DNA of 8,242 nucleotides, taken from Chloroflexota bacterium. GTDB lineage: Bacteria; Chloroflexota; Limnocylindria; Limnocylindrales; CSP1-4. A program made the translations under genes and the position numbers. The notes under the pieces are model-generated. The model was not told where the DNA came from. It was given only the letters and a program-made list of their open reading frames with translations, and searched no databases. Each line of letters starts with the position of its first letter. The stretch's first letter is position 1. This document shows positions 1 to 6,764 of this stretch, piece after piece. The DNA lies in the NCBI GenBank assembly GCA_021812735.1, contig JAKAMV010000411.1, positions 1 to 8,242 on the forward strand, given 5' to 3'.

Positions 1-3000
1 CTCCCACGTCACCCCGGCGCGCGTGCGGCTCCGCCCGCGAGGGCGGACACGCGCGCCCCGTCGTCCGCCCCATCGAGGCCACGACCTCGCGGAGCTGCCA
101 GAGCAGCTCCCGCCGCGGTCGCCCCAGAGAGTCGAGCGCCCCCGCCCGGATCAGCCGTTCGATCACCTCCTCCGCGAGCCCCGTCCGCGCCACCACGTCC
201 GCCAGCGAACGGTAGGGAGCGCGCTCCAGCTCCGCATCGAGCCGGTCGGCGTGCTCCTCACCGATCCCGTTGACCAGATGCAGCCCCAACCGCACCCCGT
301 AGCCCGGCGCCGACTCGGCGGCCAACCCCCGGCGCGTCTGCGGATCCGGCACCACGCAGCCCGCCGAGCGGACCACCCGCGGACGTCGGTCGATCCCAGA
401 ACCAGGCGGGAGCGGCGTACCCGGAAACCCCACCCATTCCGTCGTCGTGCGATACCGACTGCGGTTGAGATCGACCGGGAGGACCGCGACCCCGTGGCGT
501 TTTGCATCGTTGATCAACACTTCTACGGGATAGAAACCCATCGGCTGGTTGTTGATCAGCCCTGCGAGGAACTGTGCCGGGTAGAACAACTTGAGGAACG
601 CCGACTCGTACGCGGTGCGGGCGAAGGCCGCGGCGTGGCTCTTGTTGAAGCCGAAGCTCGCGAACGCCGCCACCTGCCGGAAGAGCTCCTCGGCCTGCGC
701 TTCGTCGAAGCCGCTCACCCGCCGACACCCGTCGACGAACCGGCGATGCAGCTTCTCCATCTCACGACTGGAGCGCCAGGTCCCCATCGCGCGGCGGAAA
801 CCGTCCGCCTCGCCCGCGCTGAAGCCCGCTACCCGGATCGCGATCTCCATCACCTGCTCCTGGTAGAGGATCACGCCGAGCGTCTCGCGCAGGATCGGCT
901 CCAACGACGGGTGGAGGTATGTCACCGGTTCGAGCCCCTGGCGACGGCGCAGATAGGGGTGCACGGCGTTGCCCTGGATCGGACCGGGGCGGATGATCGC
1001 GACTTCCACGACCAGGTCATCGAGCGTCCGCGGCGCGGACTTCGGGAGCGTCTGCATCTGCGCTCGCGATTCGATCTGGAAGACCCCCACCGTGTCGGCC
1101 GCCGAGATCATGCGGAAGACGTCGGGCAGGTCCTCGGGCAGGCGGTCCAGGTCGAGTACCACGCCGCAGTCGGCCGCGATGGCGCGCAGCGTGTCGTCGA
1201 TCGCCGAGAGCATGCGCAGGCCGAGCAGGTCGAGCTTGATCAGCTTCATCGTCTCGACGTCGCGTTTGTCGTACTGGACGACGACCCGGCCGGGCATGCT
1301 GGCACGCTCGAGCGGGGCGATCTCGACGAGCGGGGCGGCGGTGACGAGCATGCCGCCGACGTGGATCCCAAGGTGGCGGGGGCGGCCGTCGATGCGGGCG
1401 CAGAGCTCGAGCCAGCGCTCCCAGGGCGACACACACGCGCTGCCCGTACCTCGATCGGTCGCCGACGGCGACGGCGCGAAGAACGCCGCGAAGCCCCCCT
1501 CCGCCTCCAGGTCGCGCCGGACGAGCGCGGCGTCGTACGTCTCGAGCGCCTTCGCCACGCGATCCACGAGCGGCCGGGGGAACCCCAGCGCGTAACCCAC
1601 CTCACGCACGGCTGAGCGCGCCCGGTACGTCACGACGTTGCAGACCATCCCCGTGTGCTCCGGGCCGTAACGCTCGTAGACGTAGCGGATCACCTCTTCG
1701 CGGCGCGAGGAGGCGATGTCGATGTCGACGTCCGGGTAGCTCGTGCGCCCCTCGTTGATGAAGCGCTCGAAGAGCAGGTTGTGCCGGATCGGATCGACCC
1801 GCGTGATTCCGAGCACGTACGCGACGATCGAATCGCCGGCGCTCCCCCTCCCCTGGGCCGGGATGCCGCGGCTCCGCGCGAACTGCATCAGGTCCCAGCA
1901 GATCAGGAAGAACTCGGCCAGGCCGGTCCGCTCGATCACCTCGAGCTCGTGGGCCAGTTGTGTCACGACCTGCGGCGTGAGCGGGTGGTACTTGCGCCGC
2001 GCGCCGGCATGGCAGAGCGACTCCAGATAGCCGAACGGGGTCTCGCCCGGCGGCACCTCGAACCCCGGGAAGCGGTACCGCTCGAACCCGAGGTCGACGC
2101 GACAACGCTCGGCCAGGTCGGCCGCCGTCGCCAGGCCCTCGGACCATGCCCGGCGCACGGCAGGATCCGCGTCCGTGTCGTACGGGGGCAACGCGAGGAG
2201 CTCGTCGGTCGACTTCAGGTAGTACTCGCCATTCAGCCGGCGCAGGTACGCGCTTTCGTCGAGCGTCAGGCCGTGGCGGATGGCGACCATCACGTCTTGC
2301 AGCTCCCGATCCTCGGGGCGCGCGTAGTGCACGTCGTTCGTGACCACGACCGGCAGGCCGAGCTCGGCGGCCAGCCGCACCGTCTCGGCGACGAGCCAGT
2401 CGTCATCGGGGAGCAGGTGGTGCTGCAGCTCGAGCGCGAACCCCCCGATGCCCGGCAGGCCGGACGTGTCGCGCTCCCCGACCGACCGGCGGGCTCGGGC
2501 GCCGGGACCCGCGCTCGGCACGGCGCCGAACAGCCTCGCGTACCACTCCGCCGCCCGTGCGGCACCCTCCCGATCACCGGCGAGGAGGCGCCGCGCGATC
2601 TCGCCATGGTGGCACCCGGAGAGCGCGATCACGCCGTCGGTGTGACGCTCGAGCAGCGCGTGCGTGAAGCGCGGCACCCCCTTCGTGCCGGCCAGGTTCG
2701 CCGTGCTGATCAACCGTGAAAGGTTGCGGTATCCCGTTTGGTCGCGGGCGAGCAGCACGAGGTGGGGACCCCGCTGCGCGTCGGCGATCCTCCGCAGGTC
2801 TTCGCGGAGGGCGTCGCGGTGGGCGGGGAGGCGCGGCCGCTCGGCACGAGGGCGTGTCGGCCGCTCGCCGTGAGGTGGCAGCGGACCCCACACCCGATCC
2901 CCGCGCCGTGCCGGCACCACGACCCGGTACGGGTCCGGGACCGCGGCGTCGAGCAGCTCGATCTCCACCCCGACGACGGGATGGATGCCCAGCGCCTCGG

Positions 3001-3163
3001 CCGCCGTGACGAAGCGGACCGCGCCGTACAGGCCCTGATGATCGGTGATCGCCAACGCGCCGATCCCGAGCTGTGCCGCACGCGCGACCAGATCGGCGGC
3101 CGACGACGCTCCGTCGAGGAACGAAAACTCGCTGTGGCAATGGAGCTCGGCGTAGCGTGACAT
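1..3163 (-). CDS. dnaE2: Error-prone DNA polymerase DnaE2 (ImuC), C-terminus cut by window edge
   Basis: C-family DNA polymerase alpha subunit of the SOS mutagenesis type, the catalytic translesion polymerase of the ImuA-ImuB-DnaE2 mutasome. The frame is open from the ATG at 3163 to the left edge, giving 1054 visible residues. The PHP domain starts at once, with HxH at H8/H10, ITDH near residue 40 and TNDVHY at 275-280. The polymerase core has PDVDID at 477-482 and the LIKLDLLGL block with D645, which carry the expected catalytic aspartates. FGFNKSHA lies near 837-844, and the QPMGFYPVEVLINDAKRHG block near 875-890 is diagnostic of DnaE proteins. Tandem helix-hairpin-helix segments follow to about residue 1030. 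The usual C-terminal OB-fold region should lie beyond the edge. A Shine-Dalgarno AGGGA (3169-3173) sits 5 bases before the ATG. A Pro/Arg-rich stretch near residues 75-120 looks longer than usual in the PHP domain. It is transcribed from its own LexA-controlled promoter and stands apart from imuA-imuB. Confidence 0.95.
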   Translation of the reverse strand, partial: MSRYAELHCHSEFSFLDGASSAADLVARAAQLGIGALAITDHQGLYGAVRFVTAAEALGIHPVVGVEIELLDAAVPDPYRVVVPARRGDRVWGPLPPHGERPTRPRAERPRLPAHRDALREDLRRIADAQRGPHLVLLARDQTGYRNLSRLISTANLAGTKGVPRFTHALLERHTDGVIALSGCHHGEIARRLLAGDREGAARAAEWYARLFGAVPSAGPGARARRSVGERDTSGLPGIGGFALELQHHLLPDDDWLVAETVRLAAELGLPVVVTNDVHYARPEDRELQDVMVAIRHGLTLDESAYLRRLNGEYYLKSTDELLALPPYDTDADPAVRRAWSEGLATAADLAERCRVDLGFERYRFPGFEVPPGETPFGYLESLCHAGARRKYHPLTPQVVTQLAHELEVIERTGLAEFFLICWDLMQFARSRGIPAQGRGSAGDSIVAYVLGITRVDPIRHNLLFERFINEGRTSYPDVDIDIASSRREEVIRYVYERYGPEHTGMVCNVVTYRARSAVREVGYALGFPRPLVDRVAKALETYDAALVRRDLEAEGGFAAFFAPSPSATDRGTGSACVSPWERWLELCARIDGRPRHLGIHVGGMLVTAAPLVEIAPLERASMPGRVVVQYDKRDVETMKLIKLDLLGLRMLSAIDDTLRAIAADCGVVLDLDRLPEDLPDVFRMISAADTVGVFQIESRAQMQTLPKSAPRTLDDLVVEVAIIRPGPIQGNAVHPYLRRRQGLEPVTYLHPSLEPILRETLGVILYQEQVMEIAIRVAGFSAGEADGFRRAMGTWRSSREMEKLHRRFVDGCRRVSGFDEAQAEELFRQVAAFASFGFNKSHAAAFARTAYESAFLKLFYPAQFLAGLINNQPMGFYPVEVLINDAKRHGVAVLPVDLNRSRYRTTTEWVGFPGTPLPPGSGIDRRPRVVRSAGCVVPDPQTRRGLAAESAPGYGVRLGLHLVNGIGEEHADRLDAELERAPYRSLADVVARTGLAEEVIERLIRAGALDSLGRPRRELLWQLREVVASMGRTTGRACPPSRAEPHARRGDVG

Positions 3164-3188
3164 GCCCGTCCCTGCGGAGCGGCAGCTC

Positions 3189-3217
3189 AGTATAGAACGT
3201 CTGTTCGACGATGCCAA
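3189..3217 (-). promoter_or_regulatory. Sigma70-type SOS promoter of dnaE2
   Basis: Read on the minus strand: -35 TTGGCA (3212-3217), a 17-base spacer (3195-3211) and -10 TATACT (3189-3194). The predicted transcription start is about 3182, leaving a leader of about 19 bases that contains the AGGGA ribosome site. The spacer holds a LexA box, so repressor and RNA polymerase would exclude each other. Hexamers and spacing are seen directly; promoter activity is inferred. Confidence 0.8.
3195..3206. promoter_or_regulatory. LexA (SOS) box upstream of dnaE2
   Basis: The palindrome GAAC-GTCT-GTTC matches the GAAC-N4-GTTC operator used by LexA in Gram-positive-type bacteria. It abuts the -10 element and fills most of the -35/-10 spacer. 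The same palindrome in the same position lies upstream of imuA, which supports a common LexA regulon. Confidence 0.85.
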
Positions 3218-3284
3218 TGGGCAGCGCTCGACGCCGGGCCGCGGCAGGGCGATCCGGCGTTGTCGATCGCGGTATGCTCCGGAC

Positions 3285-3392
3285 ATGCGACCGACCACCC
3301 GGGATCTCGTCAGCGTTGCGGTGTTCGTCCTCGTGCTCATCGTCCTGGTGGGCGTGTTCGTCGCGGCGGCACTTCCAGCGGGCCATGCCTGA
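3285..3392 (+). CDS. 35-residue single-pass membrane peptide
   Basis: A small open frame of 35 residues, starting MRPTTRDLVSVAV and ending in PAGHA. A short charged N-terminus (R2, R6, D7) is followed by an uninterrupted hydrophobic helix of about 22 residues (about 8-30), typical of a single transmembrane segment with the N-terminus probably in the cytoplasm. Its stop overlaps the start of the lipoprotein gene by one base (TGATG), so the two are probably translationally coupled. No clear Shine-Dalgarno is present; a TATGCT sequence (3273-3278) 7 bases before the ATG could be a -10 for a leaderless message, but I see no matching -35. The gene diverges from dnaE2, with 121 bases between the two starts. 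Function is unknown. The reading rests on the hydrophobic pattern and the coupling, so a chance open frame is possible. Confidence 0.55.
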   Translation: MRPTTRDLVSVAVFVLVLIVLVGVFVAAALPAGHA

Positions 3393-3880
3393 TGCGCGGG
3401 CGCCTCGCGGCGATCGCCTCGCTCGTGCTGCTGCTCGGTGCGTGCACGGCGGGCAGCTCGGCGAGCCCGCACCCTTCGAACGGGCCACCGACCACGTCGC
3501 CACCGGCGGCGGCCTCCACGTCGGCCGCCGCGATCTCGACGACGAGTACGACCTGGGGGCCGATCCTCGATCAGGCCCCCGCCTCGTTTCCCCGCTACCC
3601 TGGTGCCGCTGACGCCAACGGCGCCATCAACGAGCCCGTCACGCAGTCCCTCTCGACCAGCGCGTCCGTGACGACCGTGAGCGGCTGGTACGGGACGGCC
3701 CTCGCGCCGCTCGGGTACAAGCAGACGAGCATCAGCAACCCGGCGGAGGACGGGTCCGTGGCCGCCGAGTTCGACGGGAGCGGCCTGGGCTCCGGCTGCC
3801 GGGCGCAGATCACGTACCGGCCGATGGGCGCGCAGACCTTCATCTTCGTGCTTGTCGCGGCGGGGTGCCCGACGAGCTGA
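3392..3880 (+). CDS. Putative secreted lipoprotein (162 residues)
   Basis: The N-terminus has R2/R4, a hydrophobic core and the lipobox LLGAC with C18 as the likely lipidated cysteine, so the product should be anchored on the outer face of the membrane. Residues 19-55 form a Ser/Thr/Pro/Ala-rich linker. A folded domain of about 100 residues follows. It opens with FPRYPGA (66-72) and includes a segment SVTTVSGWYGTALAPLGYK (92-110). This resembles the common extracytoplasmic pattern of a YPGA motif followed by an xxFYxxxLxxxGW-type helix, which I know only from uncharacterised secreted proteins. C136 and C159 could form a disulfide. The start at 3392 is chosen because it puts the signal peptide at the N-terminus and overlaps the preceding stop (TGATG); the frame is open upstream to 3260, but that extension is not signal-like. 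Function is unknown. It lies between the two SOS units without an obvious LexA box of its own. Confidence 0.8.
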   Translation: MRGRLAAIASLVLLLGACTAGSSASPHPSNGPPTTSPPAAASTSAAAISTTSTTWGPILDQAPASFPRYPGAADANGAINEPVTQSLSTSASVTTVSGWYGTALAPLGYKQTSISNPAEDGSVAAEFDGSGLGSGCRAQITYRPMGAQTFIFVLVAAGCPTS

Positions 3881-3895
3881 CGATCGGCGCGGAAC

Positions 3896-3914
3896 GAGCG
3901 GCGCCGGGCCGCTC
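3896..3914 (+). terminator. Weak candidate terminator after the lipoprotein gene
   Basis: GAGCGGC (3896-3902) and GCCGCTC (3908-3914) form a perfect 7-bp stem with a 5-base loop, starting 16 bases after the lipoprotein stop. It is followed by CGGTCTCTCC rather than a T-run, so an intrinsic terminator is only suggested by position and stem. Confidence 0.35.
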
Positions 3915-3971
3915 CGGTCTCTCCCGATCCGCTCCAGCCCGCCGCCATCTGGCGCGTTCCGCGCAGAACGA

Positions 3972-4017
3972 GGCGCGCCGAAAAAGATCGCCGCGGCGCG
4001 TCACACCACGGCGCGCC
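3972..4017. repeat. Inverted repeat with GGCGCGCC cores
   Basis: GGCGCGCCG (3972-3980) and CGGCGCGCC (4009-4017) are exact reverse complements separated by 28 bases. The 8-base core is itself palindromic, so the arms are also direct copies. A short A-run (3981-3985) follows the left arm on the plus strand, which reads as a T-run ahead of that arm on the minus strand. In such GC-rich DNA a chance origin is possible. It may help end one of the convergent transcripts. Confidence 0.35.
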
Positions 4018-4109
4018 CCTTCGTCATCTTGAGTACCACCATCTCCCCACTGGTGCGGCCGTGGTCGATCCGGGTTCTCCTCCTCCCCGGCTCGGAAGCG
4101 GCGCTCGAT

Positions 4110-4139
4110 CTCGGCCCCGGCCCCATGGCCGGGGTCGAG
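4110..4139. terminator. Strong GC hairpin between convergent genes, candidate terminator
   Basis: The arms 4110-4122 and 4127-4139 pair over 13 positions around a CCAT loop. All pairs are Watson-Crick except one G.U in plus-strand RNA (4114/4135), which becomes a C/A mismatch in minus-strand RNA. It lies 60 bases beyond the last stop of the imu operon and about 230 beyond the lipoprotein stop. No T-run follows on either strand, so it would be a U-less terminator of the kind proposed for GC-rich genomes. Pairing is seen; function is inferred. Confidence 0.45.
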
Positions 4140-4198
4140 TCGTCTCTCGCGATCCTGCCGTGGCCCGGCGTCGGCTGCCGACTCGCGCCCAGCCTCCA

Positions 4199-4447
4199 TC
4201 AGTCGTACACCCGCTCGAGATGCCAGCTCCCATCGACGCCGTCGCGATAGACGAGCGCGAGGAGCCGCTCTCCCGCCACCTTGTAGTACTCGCGCCGGAT
4301 CGGTCGCCGCCACCAGGATTCCTCGACCCGCCAGCGGTTACACACCGCGACTGGTTCACGCCGCCCATTCCAGACGAAGGCGACCGGACGACCCGCGGTG
4401 TCGAGCTCGACCGCGATCGTCGGGTGCTCCTCGAGCAGACGCGTCAT
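4199..4447 (-). CDS. DUF6504-like small protein coupled to ImuB (82 residues)
   Basis: An 82-residue Trp/Arg-rich protein beginning MTRLLEEHPTIAVEL. Its pattern runs GRPVAFVWNGRR (19-30), NRWRVEESWW (37-46), REYYKV (52-57) and a C-terminal WHLERVYD (75-82). This matches my memory of the DUF6504 family, small proteins of high-GC bacteria typically found beside imuB/dnaE2; no biochemical role is known to me. The spaced Trp residues and short beta-like segments suggest a compact beta fold. There is no signal peptide or membrane segment, so it should be cytoplasmic. Its ATG overlaps the imuB stop as ATGA (4444-4447), so translation is expected to be coupled to imuB and expression should follow the same SOS promoter. 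It is the last gene of the operon. The context suggests an accessory mutasome factor; this is inference. Confidence 0.8.
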   Translation of the reverse strand: MTRLLEEHPTIAVELDTAGRPVAFVWNGRREPVAVCNRWRVEESWWRRPIRREYYKVAGERLLALVYRDGVDGSWHLERVYD

Positions 4448-5757
4448 CGTGACGCCTCCGACCAGCCGATGCGCGCTTCGGGTAACCGTGCCTCGGGGTC
4501 GCGTACGGTGGCCCGCAGCACGCGTCCTGAGCCGAAGCGGATCGCGAGATCGGCGAGCTGCCACTCGAGGCGCGCGGCCCGAGCCGCCTGGGGCGCGAAG
4601 AGCCCGAGCTGGCGCCCCGCGGCGGGGACCACGCCGTCGAGCTCGAGGGAGAGCCGCTCGATGGGGGCGGCCGGCGGAGCGGCCTCGAGACGCGCCAGGA
4701 GGAGCCGCTCCACGGCCTCGGGCCTCGCGGTGGGCCCGGGCAGTGGTTGCTCGACGCGGAGTGTGCCGGGCGCCTCCGAGCGCGGTGGCGTCGGGGGTGG
4801 CAGCGCTCCCCGGCGCACCGGCGTTTCGCGGCCTCGGCGCGCCCCTCTCACCTCGAGCGTCATCTCGAGCCGGGCCAGCGTCGCGCCGGTACCGCGCGCC
4901 GTCAGCTGCCCGCACAGCGCATCGGCGAGCCGATGCAGCACGAAGCGGAGCGCCTCGAGCGACTCGACCGGTGGTTCCAGCTCAGCTTCCGCGCAGAGCC
5001 GCTCCGCCGGCCGGCGCGGCACGATCCGGCGCCCGTCGCGTCCGCTCGCAAGATCGTGGAGGAACCCGCCCTCGGCGCCGAACCGCGCAAGCACCGCCGC
5101 ACGGGGGAGCGCCGCGAACTCGCCGATCCGCCGCACGCCCAGCACGCGCAGCCGCTCCTGTGTCTCGGGGGCAGCAGGGAGCAACGCCACCGGCAGTGGC
5201 GCGAGGAACGCCGCCTCGACCTCGGGGCCGCCGGGCGGTACCGCGCGCCAGGTCACGTCCGCCCCAGGCAGCCGCTCCCGTGCGACGATCGCAGCAACGA
5301 GCGCCCCGAAGCGCGATCCGGCGATCCCCGCTCGAATCGGCCCGGGGATGTGCGGCGCAAGCGCCGCAGCGATCCGCCCGAGCAGGACCGGCTCCGCGCC
5401 CCAGAGCCGCTCGAGCCCGTCGATCCCCAGGTAGGCACCCCCGAACCCGTCCTGTTCCGGGTCCGTCTCCCCCTCGACGTACGGCGCGAACGTGGCCAGC
5501 GCGTCCAGGGCCGCCTCGGCGGCCGCGCGGTATCGCGCGAGGTCGGGGACGAGGAAGGCGGCGTCTGGCGCGAGCGCGTGCGCCGCCGCGAGACGCATCC
5601 CGCGCTGCACCCCCTGACGGCGCGCCGCGGGGCTGCAGTCAAGAACCTGCCCGGACTCCCAGGGGTGACCACCCAGGACGACCAGGTCGGGGAGCCGGCG
5701 CGAGATCCGCTCGAGTCGGAGCGGCAGGTGGGGCCAGCCGAGAAAGAGGAGGCGCAT
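4444..5757 (-). CDS. imuB: ImuB, non-catalytic Y-family polymerase homologue (mutasome scaffold)
   Basis: A 437-residue Y-family-like protein that, in characterised systems, bridges the beta clamp and DnaE2. The N-terminal strand MRLLFLGWPHLPLRLE replaces the catalytic DxD-bearing strand of active enzymes with G/P at the aspartate positions. GFGGAYLGIDG (104-114) replaces the usual S-x-D-E motif, with G106/G107 at the acidic positions, so polymerase activity should be absent. Family features kept include SPAARRQGVQRGM (42-54), the HhH-like LRVLGVRRIGEFAALP (203-218) and a little-finger-like region (about 250-378). A beta-clamp-binding pentapeptide QLGLF lies at 383-387, followed by a short C-terminal domain. 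The ATG at 5757 is chosen because it opens directly into the conserved first strand; the upstream extension of the frame is Arg-rich noise. No good Shine-Dalgarno precedes it and the start lies inside imuA, so it probably depends on coupling. At 437 residues it is shorter than M. tuberculosis ImuB (about 525). Confidence 0.93.
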   Translation of the reverse strand: MRLLFLGWPHLPLRLERISRRLPDLVVLGGHPWESGQVLDCSPAARRQGVQRGMRLAAAHALAPDAAFLVPDLARYRAAAEAALDALATFAPYVEGETDPEQDGFGGAYLGIDGLERLWGAEPVLLGRIAAALAPHIPGPIRAGIAGSRFGALVAAIVARERLPGADVTWRAVPPGGPEVEAAFLAPLPVALLPAAPETQERLRVLGVRRIGEFAALPRAAVLARFGAEGGFLHDLASGRDGRRIVPRRPAERLCAEAELEPPVESLEALRFVLHRLADALCGQLTARGTGATLARLEMTLEVRGARRGRETPVRRGALPPPTPPRSEAPGTLRVEQPLPGPTARPEAVERLLLARLEAAPPAAPIERLSLELDGVVPAAGRQLGLFAPQAARAARLEWQLADLAIRFGSGRVLRATVRDPEARLPEARIGWSEASR

Positions 5758-6754
5758 GGGTCGCAGTGGCGATGGTGAACTCCGATGATGCAAGGACCGA
5801 CGACCGTGGTGGGGAGGCCGACCGCAGCGTCGGCTGCGTCGGCCGCGGGGATGGCGGCGCTGGGCGCAGTGTCGGCGGAGGCGCATGCGCGAAGAGGTCG
5901 AACAACCGCCCGACGCCGCGCTCTCGGTCGCCCTCGTCGGCATACCGGATCTCCAGCTCGACCCGGCGGCCCGGCGGCCCGAACCGGTTCTTCGTCACCG
6001 TGACCTGTGTACGCTGCCCGACCACATCCCGTCCGATGCGGATCCAGGCCCGGCGCTCCAGGTCGAGCCCCACCCCCGCGGACTCGGCGAGCGCGCCCCG
6101 CAGGGGCGGCGCGAGATCGACCGGCTCGAGCGTCACGAGCCGCGCACCGACCTGCCTGGCGCGGGCCGCCAACCGCCGGAGCAGCGCCTCTCGGTCGCGC
6201 GGCATCTGTTCGGGCAGGTCGGCCACCAGCACCTCGACCGCGCGTCCCCCGAGCAACGCGCCGGCGAGCCGGAGCCCCTCGGCCGCATCGGCCGCCCGGA
6301 GCACCAGCAGCCAGGCCAGATCCACGCCGCGGGCCACCGCCTCGAGCGGGTCGAAGGCGCGGGCGAGGTCCAGCCAGGCGGCGATCGCCCCCCGTGCCTG
6401 CGCCTCGGCGACGAACCGCAGGGCGAGCGTGGTCTTGCCGCTCGACAGATCGCCGCGGAGCGTCACCTGGGCTTCGCGGACGAGCCCACCGGGACCCAGG
6501 ATCGCATCGAGGGCGGGGAACCCGGTGGGGACGACGCGGTCGTCGAGCGGCGCGAAGGGGTCCAGCAGGGGCGCGGCAGGCAACGGCAGCGGCGCGAGGG
6601 CGCCCTCGACGGGAAGGGCCGCTCGGCCATCGCCGAGCCGAACCGCCGCACTCCCCCACCGCGCCTCGAGACGCGCGAGTGCTGCCGCAAGCGGCTCGAC
6701 CGGCCGGGATGGCCGACCGACGGGAGGATCGGAGGACGGGATCGGGCGGTTCAT
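5639..6754 (-). CDS. imuA: ImuA, RecA-like mutasome ATPase-fold protein
   Basis: A RecA-related accessory protein of SOS mutagenesis, 371 residues from the ATG at 6754. A disordered N-terminus is followed by the RecA-like entry TGFPALDAILGPGGL (about 77-91), an intact Walker A GDLSSGKT (101-108), a Walker B-like strand VEVLVADLPE (173-182) and a RecA-like VTKNRFGPPGRR segment (about 253-264). The folded part ends near RLFDLFAHAPP (283-293). About 80 residues of Pro/Ala/Ser/Arg-rich tail follow, and its last 39 residues are encoded inside imuB. An in-frame ATG at 6766 would add four residues, but it overlaps the -10 of the SOS promoter. The start is therefore placed at 6754, a few bases after the expected transcription start, giving a nearly leaderless message with no Shine-Dalgarno. 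It is the first gene of the imuA-imuB-DUF6504 chain. The C-terminal tail is poorly constrained by family knowledge. Confidence 0.9.
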   Translation of the reverse strand: MNRPIPSSDPPVGRPSRPVEPLAAALARLEARWGSAAVRLGDGRAALPVEGALAPLPLPAAPLLDPFAPLDDRVVPTGFPALDAILGPGGLVREAQVTLRGDLSSGKTTLALRFVAEAQARGAIAAWLDLARAFDPLEAVARGVDLAWLLVLRAADAAEGLRLAGALLGGRAVEVLVADLPEQMPRDREALLRRLAARARQVGARLVTLEPVDLAPPLRGALAESAGVGLDLERRAWIRIGRDVVGQRTQVTVTKNRFGPPGRRVELEIRYADEGDRERGVGRLFDLFAHAPPPTLRPAPPSPRPTQPTLRSASPPRSSVLASSEFTIATATHAPPLSRLAPPAAPTRADLAPAPRPGRPGWSPLGVRAGS

Positions 6755-6764
6755 CGCCCGACTC

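Larger units (their letters stand above)
3881..4198. other. Non-coding region between convergent units
   Basis: This 318-base stretch separates the lipoprotein stop from the last stop of the imu operon, which reads toward it. Open frames cross it on both strands, but their translations are Arg/Ala/Pro-rich with no domain pattern, so I call no gene. It holds three GC-rich inverted repeats (3896-3914, 3972-4017, 4110-4139), described separately, which suits a region where two convergent transcripts end. No tRNA, CRISPR or mobile-element trace is seen. Confidence 0.6.

Noticed and set aside
23..1615. 530-residue plus-strand open frame
   Set aside because: It is the exact antisense of dnaE2 in codon phase, its composition is Arg/His/Glu-rich with no domain, and dnaE2 family motifs on the other strand are unambiguous.
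1655..2719. 354-residue plus-strand open frame
   Set aside because: Another in-phase antisense shadow of dnaE2.
2574..3503. 309-residue minus-strand open frame across the dnaE2 start region
   Set aside because: It crosses the dnaE2 promoter in a different frame, is Arg-rich, and conflicts with the PHP domain start at 3163.
3840..4313. 157-residue minus-strand open frame in the intergenic region
   Set aside because: Charged, low-complexity sequence overlapping the real small gene in another frame, with no start signal and no domain pattern.
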